A stretch of 64,000 nucleotides of DNA from Aliiroseovarius crassostreae (GCF_001307765.1 NZ_LKBA01000006.1:186001-250000); one strand, 5' to 3'. Counted from the first letter of the stretch, positions 8,286-17,938 are shown. The notes: generated by a model from the letters alone, not told the origin. Program-made: numbers and translations.

Positions 8286-9068
8286 TCACAAATCTTTAAA
8301 GATATTGTCTGTTTCGACAAACTCGATCCGGTCTTCCTCAAACGTGCCTTCATTGATGTCGATCACCTCAACCCGGCCATCCCCATGCCCCACGACAACC
8401 ACGTCGCAGATGTCGATGAACAGGCCGTTCTCCACCACGCCGGGGATCTGGTTCAGCACCATCGACAATTTGCGCGGATCACCGATGCGTTTCAGATGCA
8501 GGTCAAGGATGTAATTGCCCTCATCCGAAAGAAAGGGCTGGTCCCCGTTCATGCGCAGCGTGGTGATCTGGCCCAGCACATCCATGGAGATCAGCATTTC
8601 TTCGACCAGGTTTTTTGACGTCTGCCAGCCGAACGGAACCACTTCCAAAGGCAGGGGAAAGGCGCCAAGTTGCTCAACCGATTTTGACGGATCTGCAATC
8701 ACCACCATGCGGTCAGACGCGGTTGCGACAATCTTTTCAAGCAGATGCGCCCCGCCGGCGCCTTTGATCAGACAAAGGTCCGCGTCAAATTCATCGGTGC
8801 CGTCAATGGTCAGGTCCAGCCATTTGACCTCATCCAGCCCCGCAACCGGAATGCCCTGCGCCCGTGCAAGCTCTGCGGTGCGCACCGAGGTGGGAACACC
8901 GGTGACGCGCAAACCTTCTTCGCGCACAAGCTCCCCAAGGCAGCGCACCATCCAGGCGGCGGTTGAGCCCGTTCCAAGACCTACGCGCATCCCGTCCTCG
9001 ACAAATTCCACTGCGCGCTTGGCGGCGACGAATTTGGCGGTATCGATGGGTGACAATTCGCCGGACAT
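8286..9068 (-). CDS. rpiA: Ribose-5-phosphate isomerase A
   Basis: 260-aa enzyme interconverting ribose 5-phosphate and ribulose 5-phosphate in the non-oxidative pentose phosphate pathway. RpiA signatures are present: GLGTGSTAAW (phosphate loop), DGTDEFD (catalytic Asp region) and KGAGGAHLLEK. The start at 9068 is supported by AGGAGGGGG seven bases upstream; the longer reading frame from 9188 would run into the repeat at 9154-9214. Length is slightly above the usual 220-240 aa because of a short N-terminal extension. Confidence 0.93.
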   Translation of the reverse strand: MSGELSPIDTAKFVAAKRAVEFVEDGMRVGLGTGSTAAWMVRCLGELVREEGLRVTGVPTSVRTAELARAQGIPVAGLDEVKWLDLTIDGTDEFDADLCLIKGAGGAHLLEKIVATASDRMVVIADPSKSVEQLGAFPLPLEVVPFGWQTSKNLVEEMLISMDVLGQITTLRMNGDQPFLSDEGNYILDLHLKRIGDPRKLSMVLNQIPGVVENGLFIDICDVVVVGHGDGRVEVIDINEGTFEEDRIEFVETDNIFKDL

Positions 9069-9153
9069 GGCGCCCCCTCCTCTTAAGACACTGTTTTGGC
9101 GGTTATAAATCAGATGTTGCCCCGTGGCGAGAGGGTCTGACCAGACCGCTATG

Positions 9154-9214
9154 AAAGGGGCGCTGCCCCTCGGCTCTTCGAGCCTCACCCCGGGATATTT
9201 TTAACAAGGAAAAG
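9154..9214 (+). repeat. CACCCCGGGATATTT-type intergenic element
   Basis: Composite of the hairpin AGGGGCGCTGCCCCT, a second hairpin GGCTCTTCGAGCC, then CACCCCGGGATATTTTTAAC. The same layout recurs at 25176 (plus) and 20902 (minus). It lies in the divergent rpiA/DUF454 gap. Confidence 0.9.
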
Positions 9215-9231
9215 AGAGGTTTAGCGCGCCC

Positions 9232-9663
9232 ATGCTGATTGCTGGACATTCCGAAAAGATTGCACCAGCATGGGGGCGGATAGGGTCGTTCTGGAGTGCG
9301 GCAAACGGCATGGGCAGGTTTTTCTTTATCGCGTTGGGCTGGGGCGCCGTGGGCCTTGGCCTATTGGGTATTCTGCTGCCAGTGGTGCCGACCACCCCCT
9401 TTTTGCTGGTGGCGGCGTTTGCCTTTGGGAAATCCAGCCCCCGGGCGCGTAAATGGCTGATTGAACACGCCCATTTTGGTCCGACCATTCGGGATTGGGA
9501 AGAACGAGGCGCGATTTCCCGGCGCGCAAAACTTCTGGCAACCAGCATGATGGCATTGGTGATAGCGTTTTCGGTGTGGAAGGGATTGCCGCTTTGGGTT
9601 CTGACCCTGCAGGGGGTTTTGATCGCGGCGGGCGCGGCTTTTGTGCTCACACGTCCTGACTAA
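9232..9663 (+). CDS. DUF454 (YbaN-like) inner-membrane protein
   Basis: 143-aa protein with the DUF454 pattern: a first helix (FFIALGWGAVGLGLLGILLPVVPTTPF) carrying the conserved PxxPTTPF, a basic FGKSSPRARKWL loop, an FGPTIRDWEERGAI segment and two closely spaced C-terminal helices. Function is unknown. ATG 9232 is kept, but its ribosome site is weak (GAGAGG 12 bases away); the in-frame ATG at 9310 would start just before the first helix and is possible. Confidence 0.8.
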   Translation: MLIAGHSEKIAPAWGRIGSFWSAANGMGRFFFIALGWGAVGLGLLGILLPVVPTTPFLLVAAFAFGKSSPRARKWLIEHAHFGPTIRDWEERGAISRRAKLLATSMMALVIAFSVWKGLPLWVLTLQGVLIAAGAAFVLTRPD

Positions 9664-9752
9664 GCACGAATATGTCGCTTTCCGCCCGTCATATGATCTA
9701 AAATTCGCCATGGTGGGGTCTATTGCTTGTTGACCAAATGCGCGAGGGTCTC

Positions 9753-11132
9753 ATGTTTCTATCTGTCTTTGACATGTTCAAGGTTGGGGTTGGCCCCAGT
9801 TCGTCCCACACGATGGGACCGATGGTAGCCGGTGGCCGGTTTCTGGATCTGCTGCGCGAGCAGCCGTTTCAGGTGGCTGGGCTGCGGGCGTCCCTGCACG
9901 GGTCTTTGGCCTTTACCGGCGTGGGCCATGCCACGGACCGGGCGACTATTCTGGGCCTCGCAGGGTTTCTGCCCGACAGCTATGAACATGCGGCGGCAGA
10001 GGCCTGCCTGGATGCCATCAACGCCAGCAAGACGGTCAACCCGGAGGGGTTGGGGGCGCTGAAATTCGATCCAGCCACGGACCTGATCTTTGACTATGAT
10101 CACCCGCTGCCCGGCCACGCCAACGGTATGGTGCTGATGGCCACGGATGCGCAGGGTGATGTTGTGGTTCGCGAGACCTATTACTCGATCGGTGGGGGGT
10201 TCGTGGTGACCGAGGCCGAACAGGCCGAAGAGCCGGTCCGCGACAAGGTAGATGCAAAAACCCATCCCTATCCATTTGAAACCGCAGCGCAAATGCTTGA
10301 GATGGCAGCCATGTCCGGCAAGTCGATTGCCGAGATGAAACGCGCCAACGAGCTGGAACATATGGGGCCAGCATCGCTGGATGCGGGCATCACGCGCCTG
10401 TGGCAGGTGATGGAGGATTGCATCACCCGCGGGCTGGATCGCGAGGGCATCCTGCCCGGTGGCCTGTCGGTGAAACGACGCGCGCGCGGCATTTACGAGG
10501 CCTTGCAGGCGGAGAAGGGGCTGAACCTGACCGCACCTCATACGATCAATGACTGGATGAGCGTCTATGCCATGGCGGTGAACGAAGAAAATGCCGCTGG
10601 CGGACAGGTGGTCACCGCCCCGACCAACGGGGCAGCGGGGGTATTGCCTGCAACCATCATGTACTGGCTCAACCATGTGCCGGGTGCAAGCCGCGACAAG
10701 ATCGGCGAGTTCCTTTTGACCGCGTCGGCGATTGGCGGGATCGTCAAGCACAATGCCTCGATTTCAGGGGCAGAGGCGGGCTGTCAGGCGGAGGTCGGTT
10801 CGGCCAGTGCCATGGCGGCGGCCGGGCTGTGCGCCGTGATGGGCGGCACGCCGATGCAGGTGGAAAACGCCGCAGAGATCGCGCTGGAACACCACCTTGG
10901 ACTGACCTGCGACCCGATCAAGGGGCTGGTTCAGGTGCCATGTATCGAACGCAATGGCGTGGGCGCGATCAAGGCGGTCTCGGCGGCGTCGCTTTCGCTG
11001 CGCGGGGATGGCACCCATCTTGTGCCGCTGGATGCCTGTGTGAAAACCATGTTCGAAACCGGGCAGGACATGATGGAGAAGTATAAAGAGACCTCTCTGG
11101 GCGGGCTTGCCGTGAATGTGCCGAACTGCTGA
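9753..11132 (+). CDS. sdaA: L-serine ammonia-lyase, single-chain iron-sulfur type
   Basis: 459-aa enzyme deaminating L-serine to pyruvate and ammonia with a 4Fe-4S cluster rather than PLP. The N-terminal beta domain (SVFDMFKVGVGPSSSHTMGP) is fused to the alpha domain. The alpha domain contains the cysteines in GAEAGCQAEVGSASAMAA, GLTCDP and VPCIERN, which match the cluster ligands of the SdaA/SdaB family. ATG 9753 (GAGGG five bases upstream) is preferred over an upstream TTG. It stands alone on its strand, followed 50 bp later by a separately promoted exporter gene. Confidence 0.93.
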   Translation: MFLSVFDMFKVGVGPSSSHTMGPMVAGGRFLDLLREQPFQVAGLRASLHGSLAFTGVGHATDRATILGLAGFLPDSYEHAAAEACLDAINASKTVNPEGLGALKFDPATDLIFDYDHPLPGHANGMVLMATDAQGDVVVRETYYSIGGGFVVTEAEQAEEPVRDKVDAKTHPYPFETAAQMLEMAAMSGKSIAEMKRANELEHMGPASLDAGITRLWQVMEDCITRGLDREGILPGGLSVKRRARGIYEALQAEKGLNLTAPHTINDWMSVYAMAVNEENAAGGQVVTAPTNGAAGVLPATIMYWLNHVPGASRDKIGEFLLTASAIGGIVKHNASISGAEAGCQAEVGSASAMAAAGLCAVMGGTPMQVENAAEIALEHHLGLTCDPIKGLVQVPCIERNGVGAIKAVSAASLSLRGDGTHLVPLDACVKTMFETGQDMMEKYKETSLGGLAVNVPNC

Positions 11133-11148
11133 TCTACCATAGGGTGAA

Positions 11149-11176
11149 TTGACTTCTGACCGGGGCGGCGTAGGGT
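11149..11176 (+). promoter_or_regulatory. Putative promoter for a leaderless mRNA
   Basis: TTGACT (11149-11154), 16-base spacer, TAGGGT (11171-11176), then only six bases before the ATG at 11183. No ribosome site is present, so transcription would start at or next to the start codon. GGGGCG/CGCCCC (11162-11182) can also form a hairpin abutting the ATG. Confidence 0.55.
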
Positions 11177-11182
11177 CGCCCC

Positions 11183-12106
11183 ATGTCTAGTTCCATCACA
11201 TCCTCAACCTCTCATGACCGCCCCTTCCTTGGCATCCTGTTGATGCTGGGATTTTGCATGTTGGTGCCGTTGTCGGATGCGCAGGCCAAGGCGCTGGGGG
11301 ATGAAGTGGCGCTTTTGGCCCTGATCACCCTGCGATTTCTGTTTCCCCTTTTGCTTTACCCCTGGCTGAAGGCGCGCAACATCCCATGCCTGCCGCCCAA
11401 GGGCACACGGGTCTGGATGCTGGCGCGCGCGCTGGTTTTGCTGATCTCGATGGGGTTGATGTATCAGTCGCTGCGATTTCTGCCACTGGCGGATGCGGTG
11501 GCAATTGCCTTTGTGGCTCCGTTCATCATGCTGGCCCTTGGGGCGCTGGTGCTGGGCGAACAGGTTGGGCCACACCGGATTGGCGCCGCCCTGGTTGGTT
11601 TCATCGGCACGCTTCTGGTGATCCAGCCCAATTTCGTGGCGGTGGGGCTGGTGGCGCTCATGCCGCTTGGGGTCGCGCTTGGCTTTGCCATCTTCGCAAT
11701 GATCACACGCAAGATTTCACGCGCAATGGATCCGCTGGCGATCCAGGTGGCCAATGGATCTCTCGGTGCTGTCATTTTGCTGCCGCTCTGGGGCATTGCC
11801 GGGGCAGACGCCCTGCCGCCGCTGCATCTTGCGCCAGATCTGGTCATGTTCGGAGTGATCGGGACCGCGTCGGCAATTTTGATGACCGCCAGCCTGAAAT
11901 ATGCCCCTTCTGCCACGCTGGCACCGATGCAATATCTGGAAATTCCCTTTGCCACGCTGATTGGCTGGCTTGCCTTTCACGACCTGCCCAACGGGCTTGC
12001 CGCGCTGGGAATCGCCATTACCGTGGCAGCCGGGCTTTACGTGATTACGCGCGAGCACCGGCAGGCGCGGCGTCAGGCAAAGTGTCAGGCTCAGCGCCCT
12101 ACCTGA
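11183..12106 (+). CDS. DMT-superfamily EamA exporter
   Basis: 307-aa membrane protein with ten predicted helices arranged as two EamA repeats (about residues 15-145 and 155-290). Landmarks are SDAQAKAL in helix 1, YQSLRFLPLADAVAIAFVAPF in the first repeat and YAPSATLAPMQYLEIPFATLIGW in the second, the usual pattern of drug/metabolite transporters. The substrate is not predictable. The C-terminal tail is arginine/glutamine-rich and cytoplasmic. No Shine-Dalgarno sequence is visible; see the leaderless promoter upstream. It converges with thiN, with 9 bases between them. Confidence 0.88.
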   Translation: MSSSITSSTSHDRPFLGILLMLGFCMLVPLSDAQAKALGDEVALLALITLRFLFPLLLYPWLKARNIPCLPPKGTRVWMLARALVLLISMGLMYQSLRFLPLADAVAIAFVAPFIMLALGALVLGEQVGPHRIGAALVGFIGTLLVIQPNFVAVGLVALMPLGVALGFAIFAMITRKISRAMDPLAIQVANGSLGAVILLPLWGIAGADALPPLHLAPDLVMFGVIGTASAILMTASLKYAPSATLAPMQYLEIPFATLIGWLAFHDLPNGLAALGIAITVAAGLYVITREHRQARRQAKCQAQRPT

Positions 12107-12115
12107 CAGTCCGGC

Positions 12116-12787
12116 TTAGCCGAGCAGGGCCTCGATGACCGCCCCAAGATGGGCGCGCGGCAGGATCACCAACATGCCCGGCCGATCAAAGGACAGGGTC
12201 AGCTGGCCCTCGGCCACCTCATTTGAGGTCCCGACCCGCCCCCAGGGAGACAGGGTCAGCCCGTCAACCGGCCAGCGCAACCCGGTGCAGTTCCCGGTCA
12301 CCTCCGCCATGGGGAAAAGTGACAAACGCGCCCCCAATGGCAGCGCCAGCTTGAGATTGTCCGCAAGATGGAAACAAAGATCCTCCTCTCCCAGCAAGAC
12401 ACAGGGCGCGGTGCTGCGCACCAATGCGTTGTAACAGGCAAGTTCATGATCCAGCCGTCCGCCCATGAACCCAACCCCCAGCACCAAGGGCGCCTGCCCC
12501 TGCTCAACCGCCCATTGCAACGCCTTGTCGAAATCCGTTCGGTTCTGGTCGGGGGTTTCCACAACACAGGCAGGGTCGAACACGGCACGAACCTCGGGGG
12601 TCAGACTGTCCAGATCCCCCACCACCGCCTCCGGCATCAGATCCAGCGACACAGCGGTCCCGGCCGCCCCATCCACCGCCACGAGGCGGGGGGCAAATTC
12701 AAGGCTCTCACGCAGAATCGAGTGGTTAACCCGCCCGCCTCCAAGCAGTGTTATTGACGCCAATTGTTGCAAAATATTCCCTTTCAT
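12116..12787 (-). CDS. thiN: Thiamine diphosphokinase
   Basis: 223-aa enzyme that makes thiamine diphosphate from thiamine and ATP. It has the ThiN/TPK catalytic-domain motifs: VAVDGAAGTAV, the acidic GDLDSL, and DQNRTDFDKALQWA. A C-terminal beta-sandwich-like region follows, with the FPMAEV...GLRWPVDGLTL pattern. No thiamine biosynthesis genes lie nearby, so it serves salvage or final cofactor formation. The start is uncertain: ATG 12787 has no good ribosome site, whereas TTG 12772, five codons further in, has AAAGGGA at proper spacing. Confidence 0.85.
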   Translation of the reverse strand: MKGNILQQLASITLLGGGRVNHSILRESLEFAPRLVAVDGAAGTAVSLDLMPEAVVGDLDSLTPEVRAVFDPACVVETPDQNRTDFDKALQWAVEQGQAPLVLGVGFMGGRLDHELACYNALVRSTAPCVLLGEEDLCFHLADNLKLALPLGARLSLFPMAEVTGNCTGLRWPVDGLTLSPWGRVGTSNEVAEGQLTLSFDRPGMLVILPRAHLGAVIEALLG

Positions 12788-12927
12788 GCGGTTATTGTTT
12801 CCAAATCGGCAAAAAAACACATTCCTGCCCAGAAAAAATACCGCGATTTTCCCGGTTTTGTTCATTTTCCCGAACCAGTGCATGGTAAACAGGTTCCTGC
12901 TGGATCGGGGGAGAAAGCGAGTTATTT

Positions 12928-15480
12928 ATGGTGAGCAATAGCAAGATTCTCACTGTATCTTACGGCACATTTTCGTGCACGTTGGAGGGTTTTGACGAAC
13001 CTTTCAACACGATGAAGTCAATTGCGGAGTATTTCCGTGATCTGGCGGCAGACGATCGCTACTTCGGCGCGGAACCACCCACGCCGGATGCAGAGATGCT
13101 GCATCGCATCGCTGAACGTGAGATTCAGAAACGGGTTGAAGCCCGCGTGGAAAAGGACGGTGTCGTCCTGCGTCAGGCTGACGCCGACGTGACCACCCAA
13201 ACCGCCATTGGCGCAACCGCCGTGGAGGCGGGTCACCTGTTGACCGATGCGTCCACCACCGCCGCTGAAAACTCCGCTTCCGAACACGCCCCCACATCGC
13301 AGGCCGGCGCCGCTCAGGACGAGCCGACCCCGTCAGTGACTGAGGATGAGGACATCGCCCAACCGGAGGCTCCGGTTGCAGAGGTTCCGCAGGCAGATGA
13401 GGCGCCGCTGAACACGCCTGTTTCCGGCTCGATTGCTGACAAGCTCAGCCGCATTCGCGCGGTGGTCGATGAAAAGCGCGCCGAAGGGGCCGCAGCCTTT
13501 GTCGCCACCGATCAATATGCCGAAGATCAGGATCTTGATCGGGCCGACGTTTCCAATCTCTTTGTGGATACCGACGAGATTGAAGACCTGCCGGATGCCG
13601 TCGAGGCCGAGGTCGAAATGGACCTCGACACGGCCCCCGATACAGACACTGCTGCGCAGGACGCGGAGGGCGAGGACGCCCAGCCCCCTCAGAACCTGCG
13701 TTCTGAGGATGACGAAGCCCCCCTGCCTGACGCCCTGACCGCAGAAGAAGAGAATCTGTCTTCGGCAGAGATCCGCAAGCTGCGCCGCTCTCGCCGCGCC
13801 CAGCGCGCCCAACGTCTGCGTGAACTTGCACGCGCAGAACTGGCCGCACAGGGTATGTCGCAAGACGAGGATGAGGACGACGAGCAACCGGTTTCTGAAC
13901 TCCAGGAGCAGGGGCTTGAAGAGGACGCGCAGCCCCGTGAGGACGCGCAGGAAGAAAGCCTGCAGGACGAAGATCTGGAAGACGAGAACGACATTGCAGA
14001 GGGCTCCTCGTCCATTTCGTCCGTTCTTGCCACGGTCGCGAAACATGGGCGCAGCAATGTGACCCTCGACGACGAGGCAGCCGATCAGGACAACCAACCT
14101 TCCGCATCTGTTGCAGAAACTGCTGAGCCTGAAACTCTCGATCAGGACCGCGGACAGGGTGAGGATACGATTTCCGGGATCCTGTCGCGACTGAACAGCG
14201 AGCCCAAGGCGGAAGAGGCCGCGGAAGAGGCAAGCGCAGACATCGCTGAGCCCGAAATCGCTGAAACTGTCGAAACCGAGGCTGATCTTGCCGAACAGGA
14301 TGACATCGACCCGGAAGATACCGATCTGGACATGGCCGAAGAAGCGGCCACGGAGCGCGATGACCTACATGCCGAGGAGACTGCCGAAGAGGACGCTGCC
14401 CAGGAAGAAGAGGACACCTCCCCTCGCCCGGTCGCTCTGCGCAAACCCCGTGTGATTCGCGTGCGCCACGTGAAAGGCGGACAGCTTTCGTCCCCCGAGG
14501 ACGACGCATCGCAGGACAATGAAAATGCAATGCTGACCCCGGAGGCTGAGGCGGAACTGATGGCCGAGCTGGCTGAGGCGGAAGCCGAAGCCGTTGCCGC
14601 GCAGACAGACGAAATCTCCGCTCAGGCCCCGCAGATCGAAGACGCACCCGCCATCGAGGAGGCCCCCGCCGAAGTCGCCACAGAAGAGCGTCCTGAAACA
14701 CGCGATCTGCCGAAGCTCACCGCATTTGATGATGGCGGCGTCAGCGACAGCGAAAACGCGCTGGACCGGCTGCTGGCTGAGGCCGACACGCATATGGCCA
14801 GCACCGAGGTAAGCCGCCGCCGGTCTGCCATCGCACATCTCAAGGCAGCGGTTCAGGCCAAACGCGCAGATGACACACATGAGGATGCATCGGGTAAAAA
14901 TGGTGACGACAGCGTCGGCGCCTATCGCGATGACCTTGCCCGTGTTGTGCGTCCGCGTCGCCCCGGCATGTCCGGAGGGTCGTCGCGCCGGATGCCCCCC
15001 CTGGTTCTGGTGTCCGAACAACGCGTTGACGAAATGGAAACAATTGATGAGGCCCCAGCGGTCCCGACCTCCAGTGACATCGTGCGCCCGCGCCGCGTTC
15101 TGCGCAACCCGCAGGCCGACCTCGCACGGGACGAGATCTCTGAAGACACGGCAACCGAACAGCTGGATGCCGGGTTTATCGACTATGTCGAACAAACCGG
15201 AGCCCATAAGATGGGAGAGCTGCTGGAAGCTGCAGCCTGCCACACCGTGCTGCTGAACGGGTATGAAAGCTTTACCCGTCCCCGCGTGATGGGCATGGTG
15301 CGCCGCTATGTGGGCGAAGAGGAGTTTTCGCGTGAAGAAGGTCTGCGCGCCTTTGGCAAACTGCTGCGCGAAGGGCGGATCAAACGCCTGAAACGCGGCC
15401 AGTTCGCCCTGACCGAAAGCACCCGCTTCCGTCCTGGCAGCGGTTCAGACGGAGAGACCGACGGGCGCCAATCTGCGTGA
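12928..15480 (+). CDS. Large acidic low-complexity protein with globular ends
   Basis: 850-aa protein with three parts. Residues 1-65 form a compact, structured-looking domain (KILTVSYGTFSCTLEGFD, then SIAEYFRDLAADDRYFGA). Residues 66 to about 750 are mostly Glu/Asp/Ala-rich low complexity, with basic islands such as EIRKLRRSRRAQRAQRLREL and RRSAIAHLKAAVQAKRAD. The last 90 residues look folded and basic (GFIDYVEQTGAHKMGELLEA, MGMVRRYVGEEEFSREEGL, GRIKRLKRGQFAL). It has no signal peptide or membrane span. I recall similar unnamed proteins in Rhodobacterales but no known function. The ends suggest a scaffold or regulator with a long flexible linker. It is monocistronic and ends at a strong terminator. 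Confidence 0.8.
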   Translation: MVSNSKILTVSYGTFSCTLEGFDEPFNTMKSIAEYFRDLAADDRYFGAEPPTPDAEMLHRIAEREIQKRVEARVEKDGVVLRQADADVTTQTAIGATAVEAGHLLTDASTTAAENSASEHAPTSQAGAAQDEPTPSVTEDEDIAQPEAPVAEVPQADEAPLNTPVSGSIADKLSRIRAVVDEKRAEGAAAFVATDQYAEDQDLDRADVSNLFVDTDEIEDLPDAVEAEVEMDLDTAPDTDTAAQDAEGEDAQPPQNLRSEDDEAPLPDALTAEEENLSSAEIRKLRRSRRAQRAQRLRELARAELAAQGMSQDEDEDDEQPVSELQEQGLEEDAQPREDAQEESLQDEDLEDENDIAEGSSSISSVLATVAKHGRSNVTLDDEAADQDNQPSASVAETAEPETLDQDRGQGEDTISGILSRLNSEPKAEEAAEEASADIAEPEIAETVETEADLAEQDDIDPEDTDLDMAEEAATERDDLHAEETAEEDAAQEEEDTSPRPVALRKPRVIRVRHVKGGQLSSPEDDASQDNENAMLTPEAEAELMAELAEAEAEAVAAQTDEISAQAPQIEDAPAIEEAPAEVATEERPETRDLPKLTAFDDGGVSDSENALDRLLAEADTHMASTEVSRRRSAIAHLKAAVQAKRADDTHEDASGKNGDDSVGAYRDDLARVVRPRRPGMSGGSSRRMPPLVLVSEQRVDEMETIDEAPAVPTSSDIVRPRRVLRNPQADLARDEISEDTATEQLDAGFIDYVEQTGAHKMGELLEAAACHTVLLNGYESFTRPRVMGMVRRYVGEEEFSREEGLRAFGKLLREGRIKRLKRGQFALTESTRFRPGSGSDGETDGRQSA

Positions 15481-15495
15481 CCCGGCACCAAACAG

Positions 15496-15527
15496 AAAAA
15501 GGCCCCTGCATTGCGGGGGCCTTTTTT
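15496..15527. terminator. Bidirectional terminator
   Basis: AAAAAGGCCCC...GGGGGCCTTTTTT hairpin between the converging acidic-protein gene and the DUF2842 gene. Confidence 0.9.
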
Positions 15528-15547
15528 GTGGTGAGATTACAGCAGCC

Positions 15548-15832
15548 TCAACCGTTCCGTTTGTCTTCGTCTTTCAGTGCATATTTCCCTGCCGGGTCGT
15601 GCGGATAATTGGCAGGATCTTCGTCCGGATCAGCCTTTCCCACCCCAAGGAACACTTTCTTGAACGGCAGCATCCAGAGGAAACCAAGACCGACATAGAT
15701 GATCAGCTCCAGCCAGATCGGCGGGCGATTGAACAGCGACACAACCCAGATCGCCATGATGATATAGGCGGGCAAACCCAGCACAAGGATGAGCAGGGAC
15801 AGTCGCTTGCGGGTTTTGTAACTCAGGGCCAT
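15548..15832 (-). CDS. DUF2842 small membrane protein
   Basis: 94-aa protein with two helices (about residues 12-33 and 41-58) and a short polar C-terminus containing ADPDEDPANYPHDP. This matches the alphaproteobacterial DUF2842 family, which is of unknown function. ATG 15832 follows GAAGGAAACG; the frame extends upstream but the extension is not family-like. It lies 76 bases downstream of purA on the same strand and may be cotranscribed. Confidence 0.8.
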   Translation of the reverse strand: MALSYKTRKRLSLLILVLGLPAYIIMAIWVVSLFNRPPIWLELIIYVGLGFLWMLPFKKVFLGVGKADPDEDPANYPHDPAGKYALKDEDKRNG

Positions 15833-15908
15833 CAGCGTTTCCTTCGGTTGAAAAAGGCGGGCAACGGTTTCCCGCACCCGCCTTCAATTCACGGCTTCGA
15901 CCGGCGGA

Positions 15909-17204
15909 TCAATCCGCAAACGGATCGGTCACCAGGATCGTATCATCCCGTTCCGGGCTGGTCGACAAAAGCGCCACCGGGCAGTCGATCAGCTCTTCCA
16001 CGCGTTTGACGTATTTGATCGCGTTGGCGGGCAGGTCATTCCAGCTGCGCGCCCCTTCGGTCGATTCGCTCCAACCCGGCATCTCTTCATAGATCGGGGT
16101 GCAGCGGGCCTGTTGATCGGCGGCGGTGGGCAGGTAATCCAGACGCTCACCGTCCAGGTCATAACCCACGCAGATTTTCAGCGTTTCGAACCCGTCCAGA
16201 ACGTCAAGCTTGGTCAACGAGATGCCGGACACACCGGAGGTGGCGCAGGTCTGGCGCACCAGGGCCGCATCAAACCAGCCGCAACGGCGCTTGCGACCGG
16301 TGGTGGTGCCAAACTCGTGGCCACGCTCGCCCAGGCGCTGTCCGTCCGCATCATCCAGCTCGGTCGGGAACGGGCCTTCGCCCACGCGGGTGGTGTAGGC
16401 CTTCACGATCCCCAGCACATAGTCAATCGAACCGGGACCAATGCCCACACCGGTTGCGGCCTGACCGGCAATCACGTTGGACGAGGTCACGAACGGATAG
16501 GTGCCGAAGTCGATGTCCAGAAGCGCGCCTTGTGCGCCTTCGAAAAGGATCCGTTTGCCGGATTTGCGCTTTTCATTAAGCACCTTCCAGACGGGAGCTG
16601 CAAAATTCAGAATTTTCGGTGCAACTTCCTTGAGTTGCGCGATCAGGGCGTCCCGGTCGATCGGTTCAACACCCAGACCTTTGCGCAGCGGATCATGGTG
16701 CTGCAGGGCGCGGTCCACACGGGCCTCAAGCGTGGCGTCATCGGCCAGGTCAGCCACACGGATCGCACGACGCCCGACCTTGTCTTCATAACACGGACCA
16801 ATGCCGCGACCGGTGGTGCCGATCTTGGTGCCTTTGGACGCGGCCTCTTCGCGGGCGCGATCCAATTCACCGTGGAAGGGCAGGATCAGCGGGGTGTTTT
16901 CCGCGATCATCAGCGTCTCGGGCGAGATATCCACGCCCTGTGCCGTTACCGTTTCAATTTCTTTCAGAAGGTTCCAGGGATCCAGCACAACACCGTTGCC
17001 GATCACGCTGAGCTTACCCCCGCGCACAACGCCAGAGGGCAGCGCATGCAGCTTGTAAACCTTGCCGTCGATCACAAGAGTGTGGCCCGCATTGTGCCCG
17101 CCCTGAAACCGGCAGATCACATCTGCGCGTTCGCTGAGCCAGTCAACGATTTTGCCTTTACCTTCGTCACCCCACTGGGCGCCTACGACGACAACATTTG
17201 CCAT
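15909..17204 (-). CDS. purA: Adenylosuccinate synthetase
   Basis: 431-aa GTP-dependent enzyme joining IMP and aspartate to make adenylosuccinate, the first step from IMP to AMP. Clear motifs are the N-terminal [15 protein letters not shown]-loop, [10 protein letters not shown], the [12 protein letters not shown] loop, [21 protein letters not shown] and the C-terminal [12 protein letters not shown] with [10 protein letters not shown]. It is full length for the family. A CTAGTTTT array fills part of the divergent gap toward secG. Confidence 0.97.
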   Translation of the reverse strand: MANVVVVGAQWGDEGKGKIVDWLSERADVICRFQGGHNAGHTLVIDGKVYKLHALPSGVVRGGKLSVIGNGVVLDPWNLLKEIETVTAQGVDISPETLMIAENTPLILPFHGELDRAREEAASKGTKIGTTGRGIGPCYEDKVGRRAIRVADLADDATLEARVDRALQHHDPLRKGLGVEPIDRDALIAQLKEVAPKILNFAAPVWKVLNEKRKSGKRILFEGAQGALLDIDFGTYPFVTSSNVIAGQAATGVGIGPGSIDYVLGIVKAYTTRVGEGPFPTELDDADGQRLGERGHEFGTTTGRKRRCGWFDAALVRQTCATSGVSGISLTKLDVLDGFETLKICVGYDLDGERLDYLPTAADQQARCTPIYEEMPGWSESTEGARSWNDLPANAIKYVKRVEELIDCPVALLSTSPERDDTILVTDPFAD

Positions 17205-17319
17205 GGTCTGTTCCTATCTCAAAGAAAACCCGGCCCGTCATAGCGGCTGGCGCGCGCTGGGGAAACACCTAATTCGCCGCAGATGCAAAAAGGCGGGAGT
17301 AAGGCGCGATACCAGAATA

Positions 17320-17391
17320 CTAGTTTTCTAGTTTTCTAGTTTTCTAGTTTTCTAGTTTTCTAGTTTTCTAGTTTTCTAGTTTTCTAGTTTT
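17320..17391. repeat. CTAGTTTT octamer array, 9 copies
   Basis: Nine contiguous copies, preceded by ACCAGAATA. It lies in the 352-base divergent region between purA and secG (17205-17556), which otherwise shows only non-coding sequence with an unremarkable GC-rich stretch before secG. Confidence 0.95.
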
Positions 17392-17556
17392 CGTCGAACG
17401 CCCCAGCTGCCCGCCCTGCAAGCAAAATTTCATATTCAGACGAAAACAGGGCTTTCCCCTCACGAAAACAGAACGCCCCGAAACGCGGGTTGCGCTGCAG
17501 CGCCCTTTCGCCTAAATACCCGCGAAGACCGTCGTAACCGAATATTGGACCCCCTT

Positions 17557-17922
17557 ATGGAAAATGTCGTCCTCGTCATTCATCTGATTCTGGCACTGTC
17601 ACTGATCGGTGTTGTGCTTCTTCAGCGTTCTGAGGGCGGTGGTCTTGGGATCGGTGGCGGTGGGGGCGGCCTGATGTCCGCCCGCGGAGCGGCAACAGCC
17701 CTTGCAAAAGTGACCTGGGGTCTGGCAATTGCCTTCCTGATCACCTCGATCTCCCTGACGGTCATCGCTGCGAAAAACGCAGCAGACAGCTCGGTCACAG
17801 ATGCGCTTGGCCTGCCGACGTCAACGGAAGAGGCCCCGGCAACTCCGGCGCTTCCGGATGTGGAAAGCCTGCTGCCGCCGGTATCGACCGACGAAAGCCT
17901 GACGCCGCCACGCGCCGAGTAA
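17557..17922 (+). CDS. secG: Preprotein translocase subunit SecG
   Basis: 121-aa membrane protein of the SecYEG channel. The first helix (VVLVIHLILALSLIGVVLLQ) runs directly into the SecG hallmark RSEGGGLGIGGGGGG and then a second helix (LAIAFLITSISLTVIAA). A Pro/Ala/Ser-rich C-terminal tail of about 40 residues extends it beyond E. coli-type length, as is common in alphaproteobacteria. I use ATG 17557; the frame also offers a TTG four codons earlier. A terminator follows. Confidence 0.93.
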   Translation: MENVVLVIHLILALSLIGVVLLQRSEGGGLGIGGGGGGLMSARGAATALAKVTWGLAIAFLITSISLTVIAAKNAADSSVTDALGLPTSTEEAPATPALPDVESLLPPVSTDESLTPPRAE

Positions 17923-17938
17923 TTCACTACAGATTGTG

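Noticed and set aside
13445-14701. 418-codon antisense frame in the acidic protein gene
   Set aside because: Arg/Pro-rich mirror of the Glu/Asp-rich coding strand; no ribosome site or neighbours.
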